64,000 nt of DNA. It comes from Periconia sp. R9002 (lineage: Eukaryota > Ascomycota > Dothideomycetes > Pleosporales > Periconiaceae). The stretch is from contig JAMAHW010000021.1 of NCBI GenBank assembly GCA_023627715.1, forward strand, positions 124,001 through 188,000, given 5' to 3'. Below the pieces are notes generated by a model. The model had not been told where the DNA came from and did not search any database. It saw nothing but the letters and a program-made list of their open reading frames with translations. The translations under genes were made by a program, and so were the position numbers. Every line of letters begins with the position of its first letter. The first letter of the stretch is position 1. This document shows positions 32,971 through 43,599 of this stretch, piece after piece.

Positions 32971-33331
32971 AGGCGAGCCCCACAATGATGCTACCGGTTT
33001 GCACGTCCCGATTATCTGAAACGATGATAGAAAGTCTAGTTGGAACACAGCCGCGTGGTGTAGAATTTGCGGCGCTGGAAATTATAATCAAGGAGAAAGC
33101 CTTAGGATCATCCACCCTTAGTTTCAGCCTCAAAGGAGAGCTCAGTCTAGTCTTTGCTTGAGGTCACCTTATCACCTTACAGGGCGGCGTGGGTCAAACA
33201 CTCCCTACCGTTGCCGCAAATGTGTCTCGTTTTGCTGTTAAATTTGGACTTTTGTCTTATTGGAAGTTTCCAGGGCACCCTACGTGACAGCGGTCAATGT
33301 GTTCACGGTGAAAGGCCATCAGCTCGTCGCC

Positions 33332-33338
33332 TATAAAT
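33332..33338 (+). promoter_or_regulatory. TATA-like box
   Basis: TATAAAT 76 nt upstream of the ATG at 33408, followed by GATATATAAG. It is well placed for the secreted-protein gene. Confidence 0.45.
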
Positions 33339-33407
33339 CAGATATATAAGCTGCAGCCATCTACCTGAAAGATGATATAAGACAACACAATTATTTTGCA
33401 GTTAAAA

Positions 33408-34664
33408 ATGAAAGCACAGTTATCTCTTCCTTGTCTCCTACCTCTCGCTCTTCTTTTTTTCAGTTCCCCCGCTGCATCACTCCGACCTGCATGTCGTAGT
33501 CCAACGTCGAGTGGCGGGACAGCCACGGCTCCTCCGCCTACACCAGCGGCAACTATTTCGTGTAAAGTTCGACACCAGGATCCTGATCAAGGCGTTACTC
33601 AAATGGGCTGCATTTGCGGGTCGACGACTCTTCCCTTACTTACTGTCACTGACGCCACAGAAGTGGCCCAATCGTGCTCCTACACTGCGATGCCCACCGT
33701 CAGCTTAGCCAATCCAATATCTACTGATACCCAGACTTACACTTCAAACTGCTACGTCTGCACACTGGTTGGCGACATTGCCGAAAAACCCACTTGTGCC
33801 ACAGCTCCGGTTGACAACTGCACACCCACACCCACCGCGGTTCCAACAGTAGTGGTCAAACTTTCCAACAACTCGGTACCAATTGGCGACGAAAATAACA
33901 GAAACTCCGGTGCCGATCTACGTAACGAAGTATACCAAAAGCTGCAGACGGTCTGTCCCGAGGGCGAGAAGCATTGCAACTCCAAAACTCCGGCCGAGAT
34001 CAATAAGATCAAGACCGTTGTTGGCAACAAAGACGGGGAAGAAACATTGAAGTTTACCATCCAAAACTCCTGGTACAACAGTAAGAAAGAGCGTGACCAG
34101 CTACTCGCCGCAGCAGTAGCCTCGTGGCAGGAGGCAGTCGCAAAAACATGCAAGGAGGTTCAATACGAAGAGGTTGAACGGAACCACCATTGCGATACGA
34201 CTGGTCCCGTCCGACGTGGGACTCTAGAGCGCGCACTCATGAGTCTTGAGGAACGACGTTTGAACCCAAGGAATGCGCTACCAGCGCCTATTTGCGACGG
34301 TTGCTCCCTACCAGAGGTGGACGAATGTCAGTACAAGGCAACAATTTGTTCTGGCCCAGATCATATTCGTAGGCGCATCTTCTTCCGCTATATTGTCTAT
34401 TCTACTAGTACTAATACAAATACAGATGCTTCTCTGGCCAATGCTACAGACGACCAGGGGAATTGGATGGATATTAATCTTGGGTTCACCCTTGATGAGG
34501 GTCACTCGGCGTTTGACGAATTTATATGTGAGCTTGTCGTTGAAGGGCTTTCTGCAGCCGCATTAATAATTGCACCCGAACTTGCTGGGGTGGAGATTTG
34601 GGAAGACTTGGAATTGACGGCGATCTGCGGGATCTTTTCAGATGAATCTCATACTGGGTCGTAA
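33408..34664 (+). CDS. Large secreted cysteine-containing protein
   Basis: A single exon of about 418 residues from the ATG at 33408. Signal peptide: MKAQLSLPCLLPLALLFFSS. Residues ~45-130 contain DPDQGVTQMGCICGSTTLPL and CSYTAMPTVS followed by SNCYVCTLV, a cysteine/serine-threonine module seen at the C-terminus of various fungal secreted proteins and chitinase-like enzymes. A Thr/Pro-rich linker follows (CTPTPTAVPTVVV), then a helical region with NHHC and CDGCSLPEVDECQY, and a C-terminal hydrophobic stretch (LVVEGLSAAALIIAPELAG). No catalytic motif is recognised. It lies beside the metalloprotease and effector-like paralogs, so a role in secreted interaction is plausible but inferred. Confidence 0.72.
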   Translation: MKAQLSLPCLLPLALLFFSSPAASLRPACRSPTSSGGTATAPPPTPAATISCKVRHQDPDQGVTQMGCICGSTTLPLLTVTDATEVAQSCSYTAMPTVSLANPISTDTQTYTSNCYVCTLVGDIAEKPTCATAPVDNCTPTPTAVPTVVVKLSNNSVPIGDENNRNSGADLRNEVYQKLQTVCPEGEKHCNSKTPAEINKIKTVVGNKDGEETLKFTIQNSWYNSKKERDQLLAAAVASWQEAVAKTCKEVQYEEVERNHHCDTTGPVRRGTLERALMSLEERRLNPRNALPAPICDGCSLPEVDECQYKATICSGPDHIRRRIFFRYIVYSTSTNTNTDASLANATDDQGNWMDINLGFTLDEGHSAFDEFICELVVEGLSAAALIIAPELAGVEIWEDLELTAICGIFSDESHTGS

Positions 34665-35619
34665 AAGTACGGTGTGTTTCGTCTATTGTGGCTAGTTTTT
34701 TGCATCGAGGTGAAGATTGTTCACACCAGATTCTTTCCTTCCGGAGTACTGAGCAACTATTCTTACTTGTGAAGTTTTGATATGAGTATCTATGAATTGA
34801 GAACTGTAACAGCTTGGTGTCAGTGATTATGTGTAATGTTCGAATAATCTTGATTGTTCAGGACTAAAATTTCCCTTCATACGATGCCTCACTTATAGTA
34901 CATTGGTGGATAGAATATATCAACGATTTGTAAACATCTTGACTTTAAAAATGTTCAATTTGGGCGACTCCCATCTATAACTAGCAGGTAGAATGGAATT
35001 TTCATACTGGATGACTTCCCACTATTTCCCCTCCTCTCCCAGAGGTATCCGACAGCTCTTCTTGTAGCCTCCGAAACTCATCATTCAGAGTCGTCGCATC
35101 GTTGTTCTAGGTAAGATTAATCGATTAAGGCTGCTTGTCCATCGTGAATGAGATAGCTATGCTTGTTGATGTCTCCGTGCTTGGTTTCCATTTCGTGTGT
35201 TTTGACATTGTCAGTTGACACAAGGAAAGATCTTTCGGTGTTGCATGCCGGCAATTCGTCCTATGATATTTGGTGATCCTCCCTCCTCATTTATGTGGTT
35301 CTGGGCTACACTGAACATCAAACTTGCGCTCACTGAACCGCTCCAGCTGTGAGGAGATGGATGACTATACCTGATATGGTGCCTTGGCACAAGATGGCAT
35401 ACCTGGTAACATTATCCATAGATCCGGTAAATCAACCTAGTCGTACTCATCAATACACTACACACCATACATATAAGCACCACTATACTGTGAAAACTGG
35501 AGTTCTCACTACCTAAGCAATGATCGAGCTAAAATTCCCTGGACTCAAAGCTAGCGTAAGCCCATAGGGAGGCCAGCATCACAAGTTCATATTCGCGGAT
35601 AAAAATCCAAAGAACATCA
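34665..35619. other. Gene-free stretch
   Basis: About 950 nt without a supported gene on either strand; AT-rich. Confidence 0.4.
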
Positions 35620-35811
35620 ATGTGCAAGCAACGTTACCGAGTATACACCTGCGGTTGCAAGAAACTGGAGGAGTTCTGTCAATGCGAGGAGCGACAGGGC
35701 ACCAACGTCAATTGTGACCCTATCGAGCAGGTTCCACTGAATGAAGCGAAACATATGTGCAGTACGCATATGGTAGAGGCAGGAAATGAAGAGATGAGGA
35801 AGCAAGCATAG
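35620..35811 (+). CDS. 63-residue cysteine-rich small protein
   Basis: An ATG-to-stop frame of 63 residues beginning MCKQRYRVYTCGCKKLEEFC. Seven cysteines occur in the first 47 residues (C2, C11, C13, C20, C22, C32, C47) with a late HMCSTHM motif. There is no signal peptide, so it is probably cytosolic and metal-binding rather than secreted. The pattern C-x-C with later C and CxxH resembles small fungal proteins of unknown role. High cysteine content and a clean short frame argue against chance, but the gene is small. Confidence 0.5.
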   Translation: MCKQRYRVYTCGCKKLEEFCQCEERQGTNVNCDPIEQVPLNEAKHMCSTHMVEAGNEEMRKQA

Positions 35812-36194
35812 TTAGCTGGTTTCTCCCGTGCCATGAGGGTTTTGAATCTAGGTTACCAACTAGATCAACACTGCCTGACTTTTCACCCATAGATTAAGGT
35901 TTAGCCTACCTAATGGGTCACGGATTTGATCTGTCGAGGATGTCGTTCAAGCTTTCTGATATTCCATCTTAAGACTTGCAGAGTATTACGGTCGTTCTCT
36001 TGGTTTGATGAAGAAATAATACCGAAGTGCTACCTAGACGGTTTCTACCCAGACAAAACTTGATTCAAAATCTTGACAAGCACAGTCACAGCGATAAACT
36101 ACGAGGGCTCAAAAATTGTGTCAAATTGGTTGCAATGGTAAATGACATATGCTCCAATGATAATCTCTGTATGCTAACTATTAAATCCCCTTGC
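35812..36194. other. Gene-free stretch
   Basis: About 380 nt between convergent genes. Nothing supported. Confidence 0.4.
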
Positions 36195-37277
36195 TCACTC
36201 TTTGTGATGCATCCCATCCTTAATCTCTCCGTACACCTCCAGATGCTGGCGAAATGAGGCCTCATTGAATTTTCGTCGAAAGTGCCGCGGTAGGCAGTTA
36301 TGCACCCCCTCCCTCGATACCCAGGGTAGCAATGGGTTGTGAGGATCAAATTCAATTTCATGCACCCCCTCACATCCGATGCAATGAAACCCCCATTCCA
36401 ACCTCCCAGAAACTTTGTTCAACCATGGCATGTAAATAATGGCCAGGAATCGCAGATGATCTTCTAAATGACCTGTGAACGTGTAATCATCGAACAGATC
36501 TCGAAGAAGACGAGAGTAACACTTTCGAACTTCTTCGTCGTCACAACTCGCACATAAATCTTGCAACTCCCGCCACTTTTTGTCGTAGGCTTTCGATGCA
36601 TACTGCCTCATGGCACTAGGCGATCCGTGAAGTAGAATGCCCTCTTGCTCAGCCGACTCGTAGTCCACGAGTTCTAGTGGCTTCTCGACAAGAAATTTCC
36701 TTGGGGAGTACATGCCCGGTACGGTTTTCATGCGAGGCAGTTTTCCAAGAACTTCGGAGGTAAGCCCGAACTTCGCCTCCGCCTGGGCGGGACTTAGCGG
36801 CAGATAGTTCGGGTTTCTGGAAAGACAGAGGAAGCAAACGCGTTTGCAAGTGAGAAGGTATAGGTATCCGGCGAAATCACCACACTCTTCACATTCAGCC
36901 GTACACAGCTTTTCGTAGAGAGTGTCGCAAGAGATAAAATGTCCTGTTCCAATGACCCTAATACTTTGGAGTACGATGGGTGTATGCCTGATGATTGTTT
37001 TGTACTGTGGGATAGATTCCACGACTTTGAGGGCTTGTCGGTTCACGAGTAGGAACTTGGAAAGACTGCGTAAGTCGAGGAGGGCCAACAGATTCTGGAG
37101 CAGCTCGAGAGGAAGTTTGTCGAAGGTGCCGAGGTTGGCAACGTGCGGTTTGCGATTTGGGCGGAGAACCGGTAGATATGACCACGGTGGGAGGTTGTAG
37201 TCCAGTGTATGATCTTCGGTTGTGATCTTGTAGGTAAGGTCTTCGAGCTTCGACTTGCTCAATGATTTGTCTGCCAT
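36195..37277 (-). CDS. F-box protein with cysteine cluster
   Basis: A single exon of about 360 residues from the ATG at 37277 (the frame is open further upstream only without ATG). The F-box is LGTFDKLPLELLQNLLALLD with LRSLSKFLLVNRQALKVVES. A cysteine-rich segment follows (CTAECEECGDF, LLTCKRVCFLCLSRN), then FHCIGCEGVHEIE near the C-terminus. This F-box plus CxxC organisation is a recurrent Pezizomycotina family in which the cysteines may bind zinc. It would act as substrate adaptor of an SCF ubiquitin ligase; target unknown. A TATATAA element lies ~105 nt upstream. Confidence 0.8.
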   Translation of the reverse strand: MADKSLSKSKLEDLTYKITTEDHTLDYNLPPWSYLPVLRPNRKPHVANLGTFDKLPLELLQNLLALLDLRSLSKFLLVNRQALKVVESIPQYKTIIRHTPIVLQSIRVIGTGHFISCDTLYEKLCTAECEECGDFAGYLYLLTCKRVCFLCLSRNPNYLPLSPAQAEAKFGLTSEVLGKLPRMKTVPGMYSPRKFLVEKPLELVDYESAEQEGILLHGSPSAMRQYASKAYDKKWRELQDLCASCDDEEVRKCYSRLLRDLFDDYTFTGHLEDHLRFLAIIYMPWLNKVSGRLEWGFHCIGCEGVHEIEFDPHNPLLPWVSREGVHNCLPRHFRRKFNEASFRQHLEVYGEIKDGMHHKE

Positions 37278-38357
37278 TTCGACTTCTGGCAACAGGTGCG
37301 ATGGTTGCGGGTCTGTGTTGGATAAAGGCGAGGGGTTGAATATAACTGATTGATCGAAGAACCAGAAAAGGGCGAGGGGTGGTTTATATATCTGCAATCT
37401 GTGTGCGCTGTCTACGCTAATCTATAAAACGATTGGTGCAAGTGAAATATAGAAGTCACGTCGCTGGTATTGTGTCTTTCACCCAAACTTTGAATCGGTG
37501 AAAGACATTGTCAATCAGTTTTACGCTATCACATCAATACCAATCAATGTGATTACGTCCGACGCCAATAAGGCGTCACAGAAACATCTTGACTGTGGAC
37601 GTGCACACAAAGTATCATTGATACGATGAGTGATATCGTTGGATACTTGATGAAGAAGTGAAAGACATTCCGGCGTGCTAGGAAAATTTGGTGATTGGTT
37701 TTCTGGTGCCAAGCTTTGTAGCGCCAAGCCCTCTGGTGCACATCATCGAGCTTGAGAGGTTCAACGCACGCGCATCACAAGCGAGGGGTATGCGTTTACG
37801 TTATTGCAATTGATTGAGGTAAAAGTTGTGCGCATTCCTAGTAAGCTCGGTTTGACTGAAGTATATACATTATTGATACCGTTGACACCCTCGAGTGCTG
37901 TATAGTGAGGACCATGATGGCTATGGGCCAATACGTTGAGAAGTGATTGATTAGGAAACGGAGCAGTAATAGGGAGGATACGATCCATATATATGTGGAG
38001 CGATGTGAGGCAGATCACGGGAGCCAGTCAGGCAAACAACTTGTGCCTGCTTCTTGATCATCTGAGGGACACTGACGCACAAACACTAGAAGCACTGAGA
38101 GCACTTGGGATCACCTGATATGATTGATGATTACCATTTCGCACTTTTTGCGTCGGGTAGATTCCTATGCATCGAGCACTTGGATTTTTGTAGGCAACAT
38201 TGAAGATTCGTGAGAATTTCACCAGCACCTAAATCCATAAAAGCTCCCAGGCGCTACTAAAATACAGATAACTTTTGTCGTCACCCGTCATTCGACGGTA
38301 CCACTGGCATCTTCATTGGAAAATCATCCAATGCGAGCAGTGAATACTACGTCCTCT
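37278..38357. other. Gene-free stretch
   Basis: About 1.08 kb between two minus-strand genes. Two copies of the word gtgaaagacatt (near 37500 and 37660) are the only repetition noticed. No gene supported. Confidence 0.4.
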
Positions 38358-39602
38358 TCAGACATAATTATGCGGTTCTGCAGTTTTGCCTGTGGTATTC
38401 CTGTCTCCTCCCTTGTCCCCAGGAGTATCAACATTCCATTCAACAGTAACTGTTTTCTGGACACCACCCTTGGTTATAGCCTGTTCATCACTGCGGGCAT
38501 CCTCGTCTGTAGCACGTATGTACGAGGTACTATGTCCATAATCTTTGCCGGTCACCGTGAGCTCGACGTCCATGCTCTTCTGATACCCCTGATTCGAAGG
38601 ATTCATACGACTGGGCTTGCTGGGAGGGTAATTGTACTGATTTGTTGGACGAGTCGAGACGGTTTCGAAACAAGGAAAAACACGACCCAGTATCCACTTG
38701 ATAGTAGGACCACAAGCTGCCAGAACACCAAGGTTGGACTCAATGTTCGACAGAGAGTTGCGTACGTTGTAGGGATCTTCGGTCTTTCCCGGCGGGAGGT
38801 TCAGCACGACGACAAAGTTTTGGAGGCGGTATATCGCGATTGCGGTGACGGCGAGAGGAAGTGATAGGAAGATGATGACGCTGATCTTGCTGCGACGAGA
38901 CATGTGGAGGTCGTGGAGGAGTGCTGCTGGGATCAGCGTAACCAGAATATCCGTAATGATGGTCACACTGATGACCCCGTAGATATATGGCTTCCTATCC
39001 ACGCAGGTGCCAGGCACTGACTTCTCCCACGCTTTCTTGATTGGAGAGCACGAGAAGATGTGTGCAACTGTGGCTGCGATGATGAAGCCCACGTTGACTG
39101 CGATCAGGAACCAGAGCGATATTTTGGCCCATAACTTCGGCGAGCGCAGCTTGAGCAGAGTGATGCAGAACGATATCTTCACGAGTCCCAGAATCGGGTT
39201 ATACATGACGTTGTTGATCCATCGCCACAGGAGCACTTCCGTTAGGTTGATGGCTCCCTTGGGAATATCTGCGGCATGGTATCCAGAGTAAGACACGAGC
39301 ACAACTGCACGAGCTGATTAGTGGCATGCTCGCACTGGCTATAGTGCGCGATCAGCAGTTCACTTACTCTTCCAGACACCTGCGGTGAGCGCTGCAAGCA
39401 ATACCTCCGCAACGATGATGAGCCAGTCCTCTGGTACGATCGAGTCAGCTCCAAACTGTGATCTTCAGTAGATGTACCCACCGACTGCTAGTTGATGCGT
39501 CAAAACTCTTCTCCACACTCTCACCGAAACCACGGCGAGAGAAATGATAAAGGGGAACAGGATTAAGAAGAAGTTCAACGGCTGAAGACCAGTTCCTGCC
39601 AT
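38358..39602 (-). CDS. Fungal rhodopsin-like 7TM integral membrane protein
   Basis: Exons 39482..39602, 39368..39430 and 38358..39304 (introns 51 and 63 nt) give about 376 residues. Seven helices are visible: FFLILFPFIISLAVVSVRVW, WLIIVAEVLLAALTAGVW, ILGLVKISFCITLLKL, LWFLIAVNVGFIIAATVAHI, GVISVTIITDILVTLIPAAL, ISVIIFLSLPLAVTAIAIY, and SLSNIESNLGVLAACGPTI. The motifs EDWLI, FSCSPIKKAWE and NIESNLGVLAACGPT are those of the fungal rhodopsin-domain (SAT4/Pth11-related) family. The C-terminal ~100 residues are polar and cytosolic. Members are proposed surface receptors or transport-associated proteins; ligand unknown. No retinal-binding lysine is claimed. Confidence 0.85.
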
Positions 39603-41306
39603 TCTGAAGTGTTGCAAGGCTATCTCACTCTCGAGCAAAGTGAGATAGGGGGAACAAAGGAGGACGTGAATGCATCAACGTCTCACTCATGGGTCGGATA
39701 CAGATTCAACTCGATGTTATATCGAACTCTGAATCTCGTATCCTTCAAACAACAACTGAAGGAATTTGTGAGGCTTGAGCCACAGTTCCATGCAGTCATA
39801 CTTGTTCGCTTCCATTCGACTGATCGAACCTCGTTAAGAATTTTATTGTTCCTTGCCGTCACTAACTTCCTAAGTGAGAACGACTTCATTCGCATGCTCA
39901 CGCTCCAAAATTTGTAAAAAATCTTCCGGGATTGTCCTATTGGCTGGCGGAAAAATATGATACACGGAATCGAAATTAGCTTCCCCGGATCCTTCATCTC
40001 GCTATGTTCCGTAAATACCAAGAGTTGAGGATTCGGCGCAAGCCATCTTTGGTAACCCCTAGTAAGCTAGTAAGGGTACGAGATCTTGGGATGCAGGGCA
40101 AGTTTGCAGCAAATAGGAGACGCCAGCGAAAGATTCTCCTGATGTGATTGCTTTAGAGATCGAGACTAAGATAACAACAAGGGCTATTGTTGGCCTCCAT
40201 ATGATTCGATCTACTCGTTCGAACATGGCATGAACATGATCCAAATTTGAATGCCAAGCAAAGACCGAGCCTTCCAATAAACATCTAGGCGCCATTTTTT
40301 CGGCTTCCCGCCGTTACTTCGGTGGCGGTAAAGTTGTCCCGAATGTAAGTAGAATCCTTTCGGCATGGGGCGTAAGCTGAATTCAGGGTAGGATGCGAGA
40401 AGCTCTTGGCAGCGGGGAACTTGCAGAAAAGCGAAAAAAAAAAAAATGTGAGCAGTACCCTCTACGCTCGACGAAACCACTTTTGCATCGCAGCGGTTCG
40501 ACCAGAAATCAATTGAGTTTCTTGACATGGCAGGGTCCGGGAACTCCTTACTATGCACAGGTCTTTCTCCGCATGCCCTACGCGGAGGCTACCGCAAGGG
40601 AGCTCCCGCTTACAGTTACAGTACCCGACGGCTAAACTACTTAGTCTATCCGTTCCCGCGCTCTTACTATAGATGTAGTTCCACGCACATCCCTTCCTAT
40701 ACAGGAACATCTTCCTTATGCCCCCGAGTCATGCTCTACTTGCCAAGAGGGCGCTGTAAGCGATGCTTTTAGTTGAGGAAACATACGACTACGGGGAGCC
40801 TAAAAGCTGACACTTACAGTGACAGCGGCCTTACAATGGGCGAATCCCCCTTCTTTGTTTAATTAATTTTGTGCAGAGTAATATCATGCTCCCAAATGCA
40901 CAGTCAGCACGCTCCTTTGGATGTTTGATTCAAACTGCAAGAGATGTTCTAGGAAACTCGTTTAACTATACATTGTTCGAGTCATTTAGCTCTAGAACGA
41001 TTTCAAATGGTAAGAACCCTAAGATAACAGGGCCTTGGGCGGGTGGCGAGCTGTTGGTATCACAAAGCTTTGCATCTTGTAGGGATAGCGTACCAATTTC
41101 CCCTGGGACTGCACCGCATCTTGGCAAGCCCTCTGGGGCGTCTAGAATCGCGCGGCAAATGTTGCGGATGGATCTTGCCGATGGGGTTTTTGTTTAAATC
41201 GTGATGTTTGCTTCGACACCAGCGGACTCTGCTGCACCTTGTGTCTTATTATCACGCCCGAGGCAGTGGTAAGTTTACAGCCACCTCACAAGCACCAGCA
41301 AAAAAC
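39603..41306. other. Gene-free stretch
   Basis: About 1.7 kb between divergent genes. No domain-bearing frame was found; a poly-A tract lies near 40434. It must include the promoters of the 7TM and FAD-oxidase genes. Confidence 0.45.
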
Positions 41307-43350
41307 ATGGCATTTACGTCCTCTTTCTCGCGTAGCGCCATTTCGGCCTTGCTCCTTTCGGGCCTTCCGCTCATTCACGCACAATCTTCTTCCGCCGTGG
41401 TGGCAGATGTCGAGGCAGCGGCTACAACCGTCTCACAGACGGAAGCTGCCGGCGCGCCGCTCCAAACCCCCGAAGCCTTGCAGCTGACTGACGAGGTCGT
41501 GGATCGCATCGTGAACGACGAGTCCACCTCAGAATATGCGGCTTACTTTGCATTTGAGGACAGCCCAGTCTCGCTTGAGAATCGCCGTCGTACGACACAG
41601 TCCTGCAAAACATTTCCTGGTGACTGGAACTGGCCTGCTGATATCGTCTGGGACATTTTCGACCTACTCCTGGGGAAAGCTTTGATACCAACAAAGCCCT
41701 TAGGTGCTCCTTGCTATGACTCACAATGGGGCAAGAAAGATGCAGCCAAATGCGCCAACATTGTCAGCAACATGACCAACGCAAACTTCATCAGTGCTGA
41801 CCCAACTGCAAACTACTGGCCAATCTTTGAGGGACGGACATGCCAGCCGAAAAATGTCACTACTGGCTCTCAGTGTACCCTTGGTGGTTATCCAGAGTAC
41901 GCAATCAAAGTCACCAATGTTGCCCAGATCCAATTGGCTATCAACTTTGCTCGTGTAGCCAACTTGCGTCTGGTGATCAAGAACACTGGCCATTGCTACT
42001 TGGGAAAATCTCTCGGTGCTGGTGCGCTAAGCTTGTGGACGCATAACTTGAAGGACATTGACTTTCTGCCTAACTACAAGGGACCGGGATACTCTGGCCC
42101 TGCTCTAAAGTTGGGTGCTGGTGTAAGTGTAAGGGAAGTGTACGAAGCTGCTGAGAAGAATGGTGTCACCGTCCTTGGTGCTGTATCTTGGGTATGTCAC
42201 CTTCGTGCATGCTTTTCCCGCTCATATGCTAACTCCCACTGAACAGAGTGTCGGGTATGCAGGTGGAATGATCACCGGTGGGGGTCAAAATCCGCTCGCT
42301 GGTATCTATGGAATGGCCGCCGATCACGTGGTTGCCTTCCAAATTGTTACCGCTGATGGTCGTCTGCGAACTGTTTCCCAGGCTGAGAATCCCGATCTCT
42401 TCTGGGCACTCCGTGGCGGTGGTGGCGGTACTTTTGGTGTTATCACATCCGTCATCATTCGTGCGTACCCCAAGATGAACGTGGTCACTGCCAAATGGGT
42501 GCTAGACACCAGCAACAACAACCTGGAGAAGTACTGGATGGCCGTCCGAAAGTTCTATGACGAGTTCCTTAACTGGACCGACGCTGGTTTTTACTCATTC
42601 TACATCATGTGGCCTACTCCACAACTTAGTATGAACTACCTGTTTGCTCCCAACCACACCCTCGAATCGTACAACAAGGTTGTAGCCCCCTTCTTCGAGT
42701 TCTTGAAGGAAAACAATGTGTCTCTCTCGACGCCACATACCGCTACCGCCCATTCATCCTTCTATCCTGCCTACCAAGCCACTTGGGGCTCCAACAATTT
42801 CCCGATTGGTGTCGACAACTCCATCCCCGCCAACCGCCTCGTACCCCGCCGCAACTTCGTCGAGAAGTATGAGGAGACATATGCTCTGATCAAGGAGCAC
42901 GTTTCTACTGGTAAACACTTCTTGGGCTACCATAATGCCCCCAGCAACGCGAAACCATCAATCGCCAACCAAAACAACGCCGTGAACCCCGCGTGGCGCG
43001 AGACCGTCTTCTTCCTCGTCACCTCTTCCAACCGTTCCGAGGACCATTCTACTCCTCAAGCTCTTGCTGCCAGGAGCAAGCACCTCCAGGAGGTGATCCT
43101 GCAGCCATGGCGCGACATCACGCCTGTCAGCGAGGGTGGCGGTACCTACTTGAACGAGGCCGCCGTTGACGAGAAGGACTGGCAAGAAAGTTTCTATGGC
43201 GGATACTATCCCAAGCTTAGCGAAATAAAGCGCAAGTACGACCCCAACGACGTCTTCTACGCTGTCACCGCTGTTGGCAGCGAGAGGTGGCAGGTTCTTG
43301 ACGGAGAGCAGGGTGTGCAAACGCAAAATGGCAAGCTTTGTCGCGTATAG
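41307..43350 (+). CDS. Secreted FAD-linked oxidase (FAD_binding_4 / BBE family)
   Basis: Exons 41307..42191 and 42247..43350 (intron 55 nt) encode about 662 residues. A signal peptide is present (AISALLLSGLPLIHAQ). The FAD domain shows NTGHCYLGKSLGAGALSLWT, whose histidine (~H229) is the usual covalent FAD attachment site, then GGMITGGGQNPLAGIYGMAA and DLFWALRGGGGGTFGVIT. The C-terminal berberine-bridge segment includes YYPKLSEIKRKYDPNDVFY. I see no second flavin-linking cysteine at the usual place, so mono-covalent flavin is likely. Such enzymes oxidise sugars, oligosaccharides or secondary metabolites with O2, releasing H2O2. It is followed by a dead tannase gene, suggesting a former plant-polymer locus. 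Confidence 0.9.
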
Positions 43351-43599
43351 AGCAGGACAAGAGAAAAGAATGTAAACATATTTATAGATTAATACGCAAT
43401 ATTTCAAAAAACGTTCTCTCGCTTTCTAATGTGCTTCGCCTGACTTGTCAAACGTGTTTCTTTCTTTCGGTTTCCCGCTTCACCACATGGGGTGATAGTA
43501 TGAAGAAAGTGACATTGAGAAATAAAATGATGAAATCCATTTATTTCTGTAGGCCACTGATGAAACACCAAAGCCATCCTGCAAAACAGGTAGTCAGTA

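Larger units (their letters stand above)
32391..33407. other. Gene-free stretch with repeat copy B
   Basis: About 1 kb between two secreted-protein genes. It holds the decayed repeat copy B and the promoter of the next gene; no gene supported. Confidence 0.45.

Noticed and set aside
38316..38864. Plus-strand frame of 182 codons
   Set aside because: Antisense to the last exon of the 7TM gene, which has the family motifs.
40211..40772. Overlapping frames on both strands
   Set aside because: No coherent product, signal or splice structure; chance frames in a gene-free region.
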